Source: Gammaproteobacteria bacterium (GTDB lineage: Bacteria; Pseudomonadota; Gammaproteobacteria; GCA-001735895). Taken from it: a DNA stretch of 19,735 bases. The notes beneath the pieces were generated by a model, which saw nothing but the letters and a program-made list of their open reading frames with translations, ran no database searches and was not told the DNA's origin. Positions 8,463 through 15,964 of the stretch are shown here, piece by piece. The stretch covers positions 1 to 19,735 of the forward strand of contig JANTFY010000017.1 of assembly GCA_024763185.1 (NCBI GenBank), given 5' to 3'. Both the position numbers and the translations under genes were made by a program. Numbering within the stretch: position 1 is the stretch's first letter; each line of letters opens with the position of its first letter.

Positions 8463-9374
8463 ATGAAACCGCTTGAGCATGATGTAAAAAACTTCCTACA
8501 AATGCTTAACAGTGAAAAGTTCTATTCACCGCATACCTGCAAAAATTACCACAAAGACCTGAGCCTGTTTGCAGACTTCCTGCAAACAAAAAATATCCGG
8601 CAATGGCAACACGTCGATTACCCGCTGGTATCCGCGTTTGCCGCGATGCGTTTCCGGCAGGGCAAAAAAGGCAACACCATCCAGCGCGAATTATCCTCAA
8701 TCCGCAGTTTCTTCAAGTACCTTGTGCGCCAGCAGGTGGTCGAGCATAACCCGGCACTGGAAGTCAAAGCCCCCAAGAGCGATAAAAAGCTGCCCAGAAC
8801 CTGCGACAACGAACAGATAGAGCAGTTATTCAGGGCCAGCCCTAAGGATGATGGACTGAAGATTCGCGACCTGGCCATGTTCGAACTGATGTATTCCTCC
8901 GGCCTGCGACTGGCCGAACTGGCCAGCCTGAACCTGCAGGACATCAACCTCGAACAACGACAAATGGTGGTCACCGGCAAGGGCAATAAAACCCGTTACC
9001 TGCCTATTGGGAAAAAAGCCGTCAGCGCCCTCGAGAGGTGGCTCGATATCCGTAATTCTTTTTTAAAGCACAGCGAAGAAGCCGCTGTTTTCATCAGCAA
9101 ACAGGGTAAACGCTTGTCACATCGATCCATACAAAGCCGTTTAAACCAGTTGATCAAAAACCAGGCCCTGTCCGTACACGTTTCACCGCACATGCTCAGG
9201 CATTCTTTTGCCACCCACCTGCTCGAATCAAGCGCGGATCTTCGAGCCGTGCAGGAACTGCTCGGCCATGCTGATATCAGCACCACGCAAATCTACACCC
9301 ATCTTGACTTTCAACACCTGGCCCAGGTGTATGATAAGGCGCACCCCAGGGCTCGTAAAAAATCGTCGGATTAA
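8463..9374 (+). CDS. xerC: Site-specific tyrosine recombinase XerC
   Basis: This is one half of the XerCD recombinase, which resolves chromosome dimers at dif during division. Its 303 residues split into an N-terminal SAM-like core-binding domain (about 8-90) and a C-terminal catalytic domain (about 110-290). All active-site residues are present: R149 in SGLRLAEL, K173 in TGKGNK, H243 and R246 in HMLRHSFATH, H269 in LGHADIS and the nucleophile Y278 in IYTHL. Synteny with lysA-dapF-DUF484 supports chromosomal XerC rather than a mobile-element integrase. It is last in the operon. Its stop overlaps the end of a small convergent gene by four bases. Confidence 0.95.
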   Translation: MKPLEHDVKNFLQMLNSEKFYSPHTCKNYHKDLSLFADFLQTKNIRQWQHVDYPLVSAFAAMRFRQGKKGNTIQRELSSIRSFFKYLVRQQVVEHNPALEVKAPKSDKKLPRTCDNEQIEQLFRASPKDDGLKIRDLAMFELMYSSGLRLAELASLNLQDINLEQRQMVVTGKGNKTRYLPIGKKAVSALERWLDIRNSFLKHSEEAAVFISKQGKRLSHRSIQSRLNQLIKNQALSVHVSPHMLRHSFATHLLESSADLRAVQELLGHADISTTQIYTHLDFQHLAQVYDKAHPRARKKSSD

Positions 9375-9550
9375 AATTCGCGCCCCTGTATAACAAACCA
9401 GTTGCCGCCAAAGTCCTCCATTAACTGTTTGCGACTAAAATGAATATCCGGGTTAAGGCGTTTAAAAAAGATCAACATCAACCAGTTTGGTGCTCTGAAG
9501 ATGGAAATAAGAGTTGAATTACCCGGTGCTGTGCCGGTTACAGGACTCAT
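9371..9550 (-). CDS. Small protein of unknown function (59 residues)
   Basis: This small minus-strand frame has a good start: AAGGA lies seven bases before the ATG at 9548-9550. A longer in-frame extension to 9664 has no such site and crosses a palindrome. The product begins with a short polar stretch (MSPVTGTAPGN), has a modest hydrophobic patch (SIFRAPNWLMLIFFKRL) and ends FGGNWFVIQGREF. It shows no recognised motif. The hydrophobic patch is interrupted by R and N and is too short for a confident membrane helix. Its end overlaps the xerC stop in convergent orientation. It may be a real small gene or a chance frame. Confidence 0.4.
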   Translation of the reverse strand: MSPVTGTAPGNSTLISIFRAPNWLMLIFFKRLNPDIHFSRKQLMEDFGGNWFVIQGREF

Positions 9551-9611
9551 CGTGATGTCCTTCTCAGTCATCGTAGTTACAAGGTTCAAATACTCGATAA
9601 GGAGAAACAGG

Positions 9612-9658
9612 CTAGCGAGTGGGCACGACAAGGGCACTCGTGAAGTTGCACCCGCTAG
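9612..9658. repeat. Nested imperfect palindrome between two small genes
   Basis: The arms CTAGCGAGTG (9612-9621) and CACCCGCTAG (9649-9658) form a 10-base inverted repeat with one mismatch, which is a G-U wobble if the minus strand is transcribed. Nested inside is a second inverted repeat, CACGA (9624-9628) and TCGTG (9638-9642). The minus-strand transcript would fold into a two-part hairpin in the leader of the 59-residue gene, 22 bases after the stop of the upstream 77-residue gene. No T-run follows, so it is not a classical terminator. It may be a structured leader, an mRNA-stability element or a protein site. Confidence 0.45.
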
Positions 9659-9679
9659 TGGCAAAGTTAGGTCGGCAAC

Positions 9680-9913
9680 TCACCTGATCAGCGTATTGTC
9701 TCTAAGCTCTTCCAGCTTATCTTCCAGTTTTTCAATCTCTAAACGGATGATTTTTGCTCTTGATGATTGAGGATCCATTTGCTCCAGCCTATCGACAGAC
9801 CGGGTCATATCCTCAATGGATTTTATCAGCCTTATTTCATCAACCGTTAAATCATAGTTTCTTAACTTGTCTTTCTCATGCCGGGCGTCGTTTTTCTGTT
9901 TTGAAAAATCCAT
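9680..9913 (-). CDS. Small highly charged helical protein of unknown function
   Basis: This is a 77-residue protein with a good ribosome-binding site (AGGA five bases before the ATG at 9911-9913). It is very rich in D, E, K and R, with heptad-like spacing of I, L and M through most of its length (for example IRLIKSIEDM and IRLEIEKLEDKLEEL). This predicts long helices or a coiled coil. There is no signal peptide, membrane segment, cysteine or catalytic motif. It could be a regulatory or scaffold peptide, but nothing in the sequence says which. It lies on the minus strand between xerC and hslV, two genes that are close neighbours in many relatives, so it may be an insertion into that conserved order. 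Confidence 0.6.
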   Translation of the reverse strand: MDFSKQKNDARHEKDKLRNYDLTVDEIRLIKSIEDMTRSVDRLEQMDPQSSRAKIIRLEIEKLEDKLEELRDNTLIR

Positions 9914-10127
9914 TTGTCCTGTACCTATATTTTGTAATTGAAATTATCTACCAGATCATATCACTGTTTAATATACCATCCTTAACTCATAGATGGCGTT
10001 AAAAAATGTCTGGATCTACCAGGTACCCCGCTGCTTGTTGATACTTCAATTAATTCGGAAGTTTAACCCGCCCTGTTGCAGGATCAATCCCCACCCGAAC
10101 ACTTCCTAAACGGGCTTGTGAGCTGCA

Positions 10128-10156
10128 CTTGATTTTATTTCAAATCATCCCCATAT
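10128..10156 (+). promoter_or_regulatory. Sigma-32 (heat-shock) promoter of hslVU
   Basis: CTTGATT at 10128-10134 and CCCCATAT at 10149-10156 are separated by 14 bases. This matches the sigma-32 pattern CTTGAA, 13-17 bases, CCCCATnT, with a perfect -10 element. Transcription would start near 10163, giving a leader of about 42 bases before hslV. Heat-shock control of hslVU is established in E. coli; here it is inferred from the motif and its position. Confidence 0.8.
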
Positions 10157-10204
10157 CGCTGTATTCATGTAACATACCGGCAAATCTACAACAGGGGCGA
10201 TATC

Positions 10205-10744
10205 TTGGATCAATTCAGAGGCACCACTATACTTTCCGTGCGCCGCGGTAACTCGGTTGTCATCGGCGGTGACGGTCAGGTCACCATGGGTAATACGGTC
10301 ATGAAGGGCAACGCCAAAAAAGTTCGCCGACTTTACAAAAATCAGGTTATTGCCGGTTTTGCCGGGGGCACGGCCGATGCCTTTACCCTGTTTGAACTGT
10401 TTGAAGGCAAGCTGGAAAAACACAGTGGCCAGCTGGTGCGCGCCGCTGTCGAACTGGCCAAAGACTGGCGCCAGGACAGAGTGTTGCGCAAGCTGGAAGC
10501 CCTGCTTTGCGTGGCGGACAAGGAGGCTTCACTTATTATTTCCGGCAATGGAGATGTGATCGAACCGGAAGACGACCTGATGGCCATAGGTTCAGGCGGG
10601 CCCTTTGCCCAGGCCGCAGCACGCGCATTGCTCGACAGCACCGAACTGGGTGCCCGCGAGATCGTGGAAAAAGGTCTGCAAATAGCCGGTGATATCTGCA
10701 TTTATACCAATCAGAATCGCACCATCGAACAACTTGATATTTAA
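10205..10744 (+). CDS. hslV: ATP-dependent protease subunit HslV (ClpQ)
   Basis: This is the proteolytic subunit of the HslUV (ClpQY) complex, a two-ring N-terminal-threonine peptidase in the cytoplasm. It has 179 residues. The frame begins MDQFRGTTILSVRRG, so the catalytic threonine (T7, first of TT) follows a six-residue propeptide rather than the initiator Met. Propeptides of this kind occur in part of the family, while others start directly with MTT. The rest is typical: G-D-GQVTMG near 22-30, GFAGGTADAF at about 49-58 and AIGSGGPFAQAAARAL near 126-141. Translation starts at TTG, with AGGGG about eight bases upstream and no in-frame ATG nearby. hslU follows after 14 bases. Confidence 0.96.
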   Translation: MDQFRGTTILSVRRGNSVVIGGDGQVTMGNTVMKGNAKKVRRLYKNQVIAGFAGGTADAFTLFELFEGKLEKHSGQLVRAAVELAKDWRQDRVLRKLEALLCVADKEASLIISGNGDVIEPEDDLMAIGSGGPFAQAAARALLDSTELGAREIVEKGLQIAGDICIYTNQNRTIEQLDI

Positions 10745-10758
10745 ACGACGGGTTTAAC

Positions 10759-12105
10759 GTGGACAGCAAATTCATTCATCAATCCCCCATGACACCGCGT
10801 GAAATCACGCAAGAACTGGACAAGCACATCATCGGCCAGGACGAAGCCAAACGAGCTGTAGCCATTGCGCTGCGCAACCGTTGGCGCCGTCTGCAGGTGG
10901 CCGAGGATTTGCGCAATGAAATCACCCCCAAGAACATCCTGATGATCGGGCCGACCGGTGTCGGCAAAACGGAAATTGCACGTCGACTGGCACGCCTGGC
11001 CAACGCGCCCTTTATCAAGGTGGAAGCTACCAAGTTCACCGAAGTAGGCTATGTTGGTCGCGATGTTGAGTCGATTGTGCGCGATCTTGTCGATGTCTCG
11101 GTTAAAATGATGCGCGAAACCGAACTCGAGCGGGTTAAACACCGGGCCGAAGATGCCGCTGAAGAACGGATTCTTGATGCCTTGCTGCCCCGCCCCAACG
11201 ATTTTCAACAGGAAGCCGATGACAGTGCCAGCAACACCCGGCAGAAATTTCGCAAGATGCTGCGCGAAGGCAAACTTGACGAACGCGAAATCGAGATCGA
11301 TTTGAAAACCCCGGCCATGGGTGTCGAGATTATGGCCCCCCCGGGCATGGAGGAAATGACCAACCAGTTGCAGGGCCTGTTTCAAAACATGGGCTCGGGC
11401 AAAACCAAGACCCGCAAACTATCGGTAAAAGAGGCGCTCAAGCACCTGACCGATGAAGAAGCCTCGAAACTTATCAATGAAGAAGAACTGAAGATTGCCG
11501 CGGTGGAAAATGCGGAGCAAAATGGCATTGTGTTTCTGGATGAACTGGACAAGGTCGCCAAAAGGCAGGAAACCAGCGGCTCCGATGTCTCCCGCGAAGG
11601 CGTACAGCGCGATCTCCTGCCTCTGGTAGAAGGATGCACGGTATCAACCAAGTCCGGCATGATCAAGACAGATCACATCCTGTTCATCGCATCGGGTGCC
11701 TTTCACCTGTCCAAACCCAGCGACCTGATTCCCGAACTTCAGGGCCGCCTGCCGATCAGGGTGGAACTCTCCGCGTTGTCGGTTGGCGATTTTGTACGCA
11801 TATTAAGCGAACCGAATGCCTCACTGACCGAACAATACAGCGCGTTGATGGCGACCGAGGAAGTCGGGCTTGAATTTACCGATGAAGGCCTGCAGCGTCT
11901 CGCCGAAGTGGCTTATGAAGTCAACGAAAAACAGGAAAACATCGGTGCCCGTCGCCTGTACACGGTGATGGAGCGCCTGCTGGAAACGATCAGCTTTGAA
12001 GCTTCGGACATGCGCGGTAAAACCGTATCCATCGATGCCGATTACGTCAACGAACACCTGGGCGAATTGTCAAAAGACGAAGATCTCAGCCAATACATTT
12101 TATAG
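10759..12105 (+). CDS. hslU: ATP-dependent protease ATPase subunit HslU (ClpY)
   Basis: This AAA+ unfoldase feeds proteins into HslV. It has 448 residues. Walker A GPTGVGKT is at about 64-71, the pore loop GYVGRD at 97-102, Walker B IVFLDELDK at 257-265 and sensor-2 GARR at 396-399. The inserted I-domain lies about 110-245. The C-terminus EDLSQYIL is the tail that docks into HslV and opens its active sites. I accept the GTG start at 10759 because ACGGG lies six to seven bases before it and it adds only ten residues to the usual MTPREI start. The ATG at 10789 has no ribosome-binding site. It is co-transcribed with hslV. Confidence 0.97.
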   Translation: MDSKFIHQSPMTPREITQELDKHIIGQDEAKRAVAIALRNRWRRLQVAEDLRNEITPKNILMIGPTGVGKTEIARRLARLANAPFIKVEATKFTEVGYVGRDVESIVRDLVDVSVKMMRETELERVKHRAEDAAEERILDALLPRPNDFQQEADDSASNTRQKFRKMLREGKLDEREIEIDLKTPAMGVEIMAPPGMEEMTNQLQGLFQNMGSGKTKTRKLSVKEALKHLTDEEASKLINEEELKIAAVENAEQNGIVFLDELDKVAKRQETSGSDVSREGVQRDLLPLVEGCTVSTKSGMIKTDHILFIASGAFHLSKPSDLIPELQGRLPIRVELSALSVGDFVRILSEPNASLTEQYSALMATEEVGLEFTDEGLQRLAEVAYEVNEKQENIGARRLYTVMERLLETISFEASDMRGKTVSIDADYVNEHLGELSKDEDLSQYIL

Positions 12106-12113
12106 GATTAGTG

Positions 12114-12488
12114 ATGAGCGCTCCCAAACCCACAGAAATCAACTTTCACAAAGTCTCCCGCATTCTGGAACTGGCCTTCAATGACGGCGAACGTTTTCAG
12201 CTTCCGGCTGAATACTTGCGCGTCTATTCCCCTTCTGCAGAGGTTCAGGGTCATGGACCGGGTCAGGAAGTACTGCAGCTCGGCAAGGAGGATGTCAACA
12301 TCTCTCAACTGGAACCCATCGGTCATTACGCCATCAAGCTGGCCTTCGATGACAATCACGACACCGGCATCTACAGCTGGGACTACCTGTACCAGCTGGG
12401 CGCGAACTATGACAAGAAATGGCAAGCCTACCTGGATCGCCTGAAAGAAGCCGGTTATACGCGCAAGGAAAACAAGCTGGAAAGCTGA
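12114..12488 (+). CDS. DUF971 (gamma-butyrobetaine hydroxylase N-terminal-like) protein
   Basis: This 124-residue protein consists of one DUF971 / GBBH-like N-terminal domain, the small domain that sits in front of the oxygenase domain in gamma-butyrobetaine hydroxylase but here stands alone. Visible family features are LRVYSPSAEVQGHG near 36-49, the I-G-YA-KL-FDD stretch in the middle and HDTGIYSWDYLY at about 82-93. There is no oxygenase domain. The start is the ATG at 12114, with AGGA six bases before it; a GTG three bases earlier is less likely. It starts nine bases after hslU and probably shares its mRNA. Stand-alone forms are often encoded next to hslU in gammaproteobacteria; their role is unsettled, with a possible link to iron-sulfur or metal handling. 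Confidence 0.88.
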   Translation: MSAPKPTEINFHKVSRILELAFNDGERFQLPAEYLRVYSPSAEVQGHGPGQEVLQLGKEDVNISQLEPIGHYAIKLAFDDNHDTGIYSWDYLYQLGANYDKKWQAYLDRLKEAGYTRKENKLES

Positions 12489-12502
12489 AAACCCGGTGAC
12501 AC

Positions 12503-12529
12503 GCTGATTTCCCAAAGCGGGAATTCAGC
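12503..12529. repeat. Hairpin after the DUF971 gene
   Basis: An 11-base inverted repeat, GCTGATTTCCC and GGGAATTCAGC, with one mismatch and a five-base loop lies 15 bases after the DUF971 stop. No T-run follows on either strand, so it is a poor intrinsic terminator. It could protect the hslVU-DUF971 mRNA 3' end or reduce read-through into ubiE. Confidence 0.5.
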
Positions 12530-12631
12530 ATACCTCGCCAACACTTTAAATTTTATCCCCAAGTCATACCGGTAGCTGACCTTCGTGCCTCATTCTGGTA
12601 AGGTTCGCCTACAGTTTTACGAGCTCTGGTT

Positions 12632-13384
12632 ATGAAAAACGATTCTACTACCCATTTCGGCTTTGAACAGGTCGCCACGGAAGAAAAACAGGGGCGCGTC
12701 GCCGATGTTTTTCACTCGGTGGCAAGCAAGTACGACTTGATGAATGACGTCATGTCTTTCGGCATTCATCGTCTGTGGAAAAAATATACTATCGAGATGT
12801 GCGGACTGCGCGAGGGCCATATCGTACTGGACCTGGCGGGCGGTACCGGCGACCTGGCCATCAAGCAGGCCGGGCGTATTGGCGACAGTGGCCACGTGGT
12901 GCTGGCCGATATTAATGCCTCGATGCTACAGGAAGGCCGTGACCGGGTTATCGATAAAGGCCTGGTCAAGCGTATCTCCACCAGCCAGTGCAATGCCGAG
13001 ATTCTGCCTTTTGCAGACAACAGTTTTGACTGCATCACCATCGCCTTCGGGCTGCGCAATGTCACCGATAAAGCCAAGGCTCTCCAGTCCATGAACCGCG
13101 TACTTAAGCCGGGCGGACGTTTGTGTGTACTGGAATTCTCCAAGCCCGTTTTCGCACCTTTGGAAAAAGTCTACGATTTCTATTCTTTTAACATACTGCC
13201 CAGAATGGGTGAATGGATAACCAACGATAAAGACAGCTATCAGTACCTGGCCGAATCCATTCGCATGCACCCGGACCAGGAAACCTTAAAGCAGATCATG
13301 CTTGAGGATGCCGGTTTTGACGAAGTGGAAATCCATAACATGACCGGTGGCATTGTTGCCTTGCATCGCGCTTTTAAATACTAG
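12632..13384 (+). CDS. ubiE: Ubiquinone/menaquinone C-methyltransferase UbiE
   Basis: This SAM-dependent enzyme adds the C-methyl group to the quinone ring in ubiquinone (and, where made, menaquinone) synthesis. It has 250 residues. YDLMND at 34-39 is the first UbiE/COQ5 signature, SAM motif I is LDLAGGTGD at 66-74, ADINASML follows motif I, and the second signature FGLRNVTDK is at 139-147. The RVLKPGGRLCVLEFS stretch near 156-170 is the post-motif region. The ATG has only a weak GAG upstream. It lies 143 bases after the DUF971 gene and 36 bases before ubiJ, starting a ubiE-ubiJ-ubiB group. Confidence 0.97.
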   Translation: MKNDSTTHFGFEQVATEEKQGRVADVFHSVASKYDLMNDVMSFGIHRLWKKYTIEMCGLREGHIVLDLAGGTGDLAIKQAGRIGDSGHVVLADINASMLQEGRDRVIDKGLVKRISTSQCNAEILPFADNSFDCITIAFGLRNVTDKAKALQSMNRVLKPGGRLCVLEFSKPVFAPLEKVYDFYSFNILPRMGEWITNDKDSYQYLAESIRMHPDQETLKQIMLEDAGFDEVEIHNMTGGIVALHRAFKY

Positions 13385-13420
13385 TGGTCTGTCCTCAATT
13401 GCTTGCACACCAGGTTTGAT

Positions 13421-14053
13421 ATGATTAATGCAATCGCCCAACAGTTACTGGGATTAACCGAGATAGGTGGCAACCAGTTACTGGGCATGGACCCCAACGC
13501 CTTAAAGCGCTGCTCGGAACTGCAGGGCAACATCATCGCCATTGAACTTACGGATCTGGAAAAAACCTTATACTGCCACCCCGGCTCATGGGGTCTGCGC
13601 CTGAGCCTGCAAACCCCGGGCAGGGAAATCGATGCCACCATTCGTGGCCGCTTGGTGGGCCTGATCAACCTGTCGGTACAGGAGCAGAAAGCCAGCACTT
13701 CCATTCAGGAACGAATCGAAATTTCAGGCAACCCCAAGGTGGCGCAGCAATTTCAAAAATTGCTCAGCGAGCTTGATATCGACTGGGAAGAAAAACTGTC
13801 ACAGTTTACCGGCGATATCATGGCTTACCGCATCGGCCAGGGCATTCAAAAAACGCAGCAATGGCTTAAGAACAGTTTGCATTCAGTGGCTTTATCCAGC
13901 CGCGAATATTTGCAGGAAGAAAGCCATCAATTACCCACCCAACCCGAATTCGAGGCTTTTAAATACGCGGTTACCGATCTGCGTCACGACGTTGATCGTC
14001 TCGAAGCCCTGCTCAATCATTTCCTGCAACAGCAAGATTCCAATCACACATGA
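13421..14053 (+). CDS. ubiJ: Ubiquinone biosynthesis accessory factor UbiJ (SCP2 domain)
   Basis: This 210-residue cytoplasmic protein has an N-terminal SCP2 sterol-carrier-like domain (about 10-115) and a helical C-terminus ending in a short coiled coil (about 180-205, DLRHDVDRLEALLNHFLQQ). In E. coli UbiJ binds the hydrophobic ubiquinone intermediates and with UbiK organises the soluble Ubi complex. I set the start at the ATG at 13421, which has AGG six bases before it, rather than a TTG at 13403. Its stop overlaps the ubiB ATG (ATGA, 14050-14053), so the two are translationally coupled. Position between ubiE and ubiB makes the assignment firm although sequence conservation in the family is low. 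Confidence 0.92.
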   Translation: MINAIAQQLLGLTEIGGNQLLGMDPNALKRCSELQGNIIAIELTDLEKTLYCHPGSWGLRLSLQTPGREIDATIRGRLVGLINLSVQEQKASTSIQERIEISGNPKVAQQFQKLLSELDIDWEEKLSQFTGDIMAYRIGQGIQKTQQWLKNSLHSVALSSREYLQEESHQLPTQPEFEAFKYAVTDLRHDVDRLEALLNHFLQQQDSNHT

Positions 14054-15720
14054 CCTCAACCTTTTTCCGACTGCTGTACATCAACCTGACACTGGCCCGT
14101 TATGGCCTGGATGAAATCATCCTGTCTTTACACCTGTTCAGGCCGGTACGCTTTCTGGTTTACCTGAACCCGTTCAACTGGTTTCGGGATAAAAGCCTGT
14201 CCCAACCGGTTCGCATTCGACTTTGTATCGAGGCACTCGGCCCCATCTTCATCAAGTTTGGGCAACTACTGGCCACTCGAAGAGACCTGCTGGATGATGA
14301 ACTTATCGATGAACTGGAAAAATTACTCGACCGTGTACCCCCTTTTCCGGTCAACCAGGCGCGCAGCATTATCGAGTCACAACTCAAGGTCCCGCTGGAT
14401 CAGGCCTTTTTGTCGTTCGAGGAAAACGTGCTTGCCTCCGCATCCATAGCACAGGTGCATGGCGCGGTACTTAAAGATGGCACAGACGTTGTCGTAAAAA
14501 TCGTTCGGCCAAATATAGAAACCATCATTCGCAAGGACATTGCCCTGCTGAAAATCCTCGCCCGGCTGGCCAATCGCTACTGGCGTGAATCCAAACGTGT
14601 TAAACCCCTCAAGATTGTCGAGGAATTTGAAAAAACCCTCATCAATGAACTCGACCTGGTCCGGGAAGCCGCCAATGCCAGCGAGCTGCGTCGTCATTTT
14701 TTAAACTCGGATGACCTCTACGTACCCGAAGTGTACTGGGATTACTGCAAATCCAACATATTGGTTATCGAACGCATTGAAGGCATACCGGTAACCGACA
14801 TCGAGCAGTTAAACAGACACGACATCAATCTCGAAAAATTATCTCGCAAAGGGGTCGAAGTCTTTTTCACCCAGGTGTATAACCATAATTATTTTCACGC
14901 GGACATGCACCCGGGCAATATATTTGTCTCTCGCGAGAACCCCGAAAACCCAAAATACATTGCCGTTGATTTTGGCATTATGGGTTCGCTTTCCACCACC
15001 GACCAACGCTACCTGGCGGAAAACTTTGTGGCATTTTTCAACCGTGACTACACACGCGTGGCCGAACTGCATGTTGATTCAGGCTGGGTGGACGCGGACA
15101 CCCGTATCGATGATTTTGAAGCCGCCATCCGGGCGGTTTGCGAACCCCTGTTCCAGCGCCCGCTGGCCGACATATCATTCGGCCAACTGTTGTTAAGGCT
15201 TTTTGAAACCGCGCGCGATTTCAACATGGAAATCCAGCCGCAATTATTGTTGCTGCAAAAAACCCTGTTACACATAGAAGGCCTCGGCAGGCAGCTCTAC
15301 CCACAGCTTGACTTATGGGATACTGCCAAACCGTTCCTCGAAAAATGGCTGAGCGAACAAATGGGCGTCAGGGCCATGGCCAAGGGTTTCAAGCGTAACC
15401 TGCCGTTTCTAGCTGAACACTTACCCGACCTGCCACAACAGGCTTTCAAGGCACTGGATAAAATAGCCAATGACAAGCTCGAAATTGAATGGAAATCCAA
15501 ACAGCTTGAAGAACTGAAACACGAAATCAAAAAAGCCAATCAACGTACCGTAAAAACAGTGATTGGCAGTAGCCTGTTTTTAAGCTCCGTCATCATTGCT
15601 GGCCTCGATGGCATAGCACCCACCATGATCGGTTCCGGGATTTTCTTTTTACCCCTGGTTAGCTTCGTTCTGGCCATGATTGCCATTTATATACTCATCG
15701 ATACATTGAGAGACGAATAA
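14050..15720 (+). CDS. ubiB: Ubiquinone biosynthesis regulatory protein kinase UbiB
   Basis: This atypical kinase-like ATPase of the ABC1/ADCK/COQ8 family is needed for ubiquinone synthesis and is thought to help deliver lipid intermediates from the inner membrane. It has 556 residues. The family KxGQ motif is KFGQ at 69-72, the serine/alanine-rich nucleotide loop is ASASIAQVH at about 129-137, the ATP-binding lysine is K150, the catalytic loop is HADMHPGN at 283-290 and the metal-binding DFG is at 307-309. Two C-terminal membrane helices lie at about 503-523 and 528-551. It ends the conserved ubiE-ubiJ-ubiB run. In E. coli the tat genes follow, whereas here the accessory cluster does. Confidence 0.97.
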   Translation: MTSTFFRLLYINLTLARYGLDEIILSLHLFRPVRFLVYLNPFNWFRDKSLSQPVRIRLCIEALGPIFIKFGQLLATRRDLLDDELIDELEKLLDRVPPFPVNQARSIIESQLKVPLDQAFLSFEENVLASASIAQVHGAVLKDGTDVVVKIVRPNIETIIRKDIALLKILARLANRYWRESKRVKPLKIVEEFEKTLINELDLVREAANASELRRHFLNSDDLYVPEVYWDYCKSNILVIERIEGIPVTDIEQLNRHDINLEKLSRKGVEVFFTQVYNHNYFHADMHPGNIFVSRENPENPKYIAVDFGIMGSLSTTDQRYLAENFVAFFNRDYTRVAELHVDSGWVDADTRIDDFEAAIRAVCEPLFQRPLADISFGQLLLRLFETARDFNMEIQPQLLLLQKTLLHIEGLGRQLYPQLDLWDTAKPFLEKWLSEQMGVRAMAKGFKRNLPFLAEHLPDLPQQAFKALDKIANDKLEIEWKSKQLEELKHEIKKANQRTVKTVIGSSLFLSSVIIAGLDGIAPTMIGSGIFFLPLVSFVLAMIAIYILIDTLRDE

Positions 15721-15842
15721 ACATAGAAATAAAGAATCTTAATACCCTGTCATCTTTCATAAGTTTTATTTAGTTCTAGAAGGTATAAAATTATGATAGA
15801 AGTGACTCATAACTTAAGGAACCAAAGGTTAAAAGGGTCAAT

Positions 15843-15908
15843 ATGGATAAATCATTAATTTTCTTCTCCCTTTCTTTAGCTGCTTTTCTCAGCGTTCAAC
15901 ATCCCTGA
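15843..15908 (+). CDS. Possible 21-residue hydrophobic microprotein
   Basis: A 21-codon frame starts at an ATG with a good AGGG five to six bases upstream and ends in TGA. The product has one lysine near the start, then a run of F, S, L, A and V (SLIFFSLSLAAFLSV) long enough for a signal-like or single membrane helix, and ends QHP. It lies in the AT-rich gap between ubiB and the four-helix membrane gene. It could be a small membrane protein, a leader peptide or a remnant of an exported protein cut off after its signal sequence. A chance frame is also possible. Confidence 0.35.
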   Translation: MDKSLIFFSLSLAAFLSVQHP

Positions 15909-15964
15909 AACCCTATATAACCTCCATATAACGGGTTACTGTGTAGATAGCAGCAATGGTATAA

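Noticed and set aside
9665..9671. GTTAGGT beside the palindrome, matching the GTTRRRY core of an integron attC site.
   Set aside because: No matching RYYYAAC core lies at the other end of the palindrome, and no integrase or gene cassettes are present.
9501..9770. An 89-codon plus-strand frame.
   Set aside because: It lies antisense to two minus-strand frames that have better ribosome-binding sites, and it crosses the palindrome; its serine-rich tail is an antisense artefact.
12503..12529. Hairpin after the DUF971 gene as an intrinsic terminator.
   Set aside because: No T-run follows on either strand; kept only as a hairpin.
15793..15858. A second 21-codon frame starting at ATG 15793, with AGAAGG upstream.
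   Set aside because: Its product is polar and featureless, its spacing is long, and it overlaps the better-supported hydrophobic frame at 15843.
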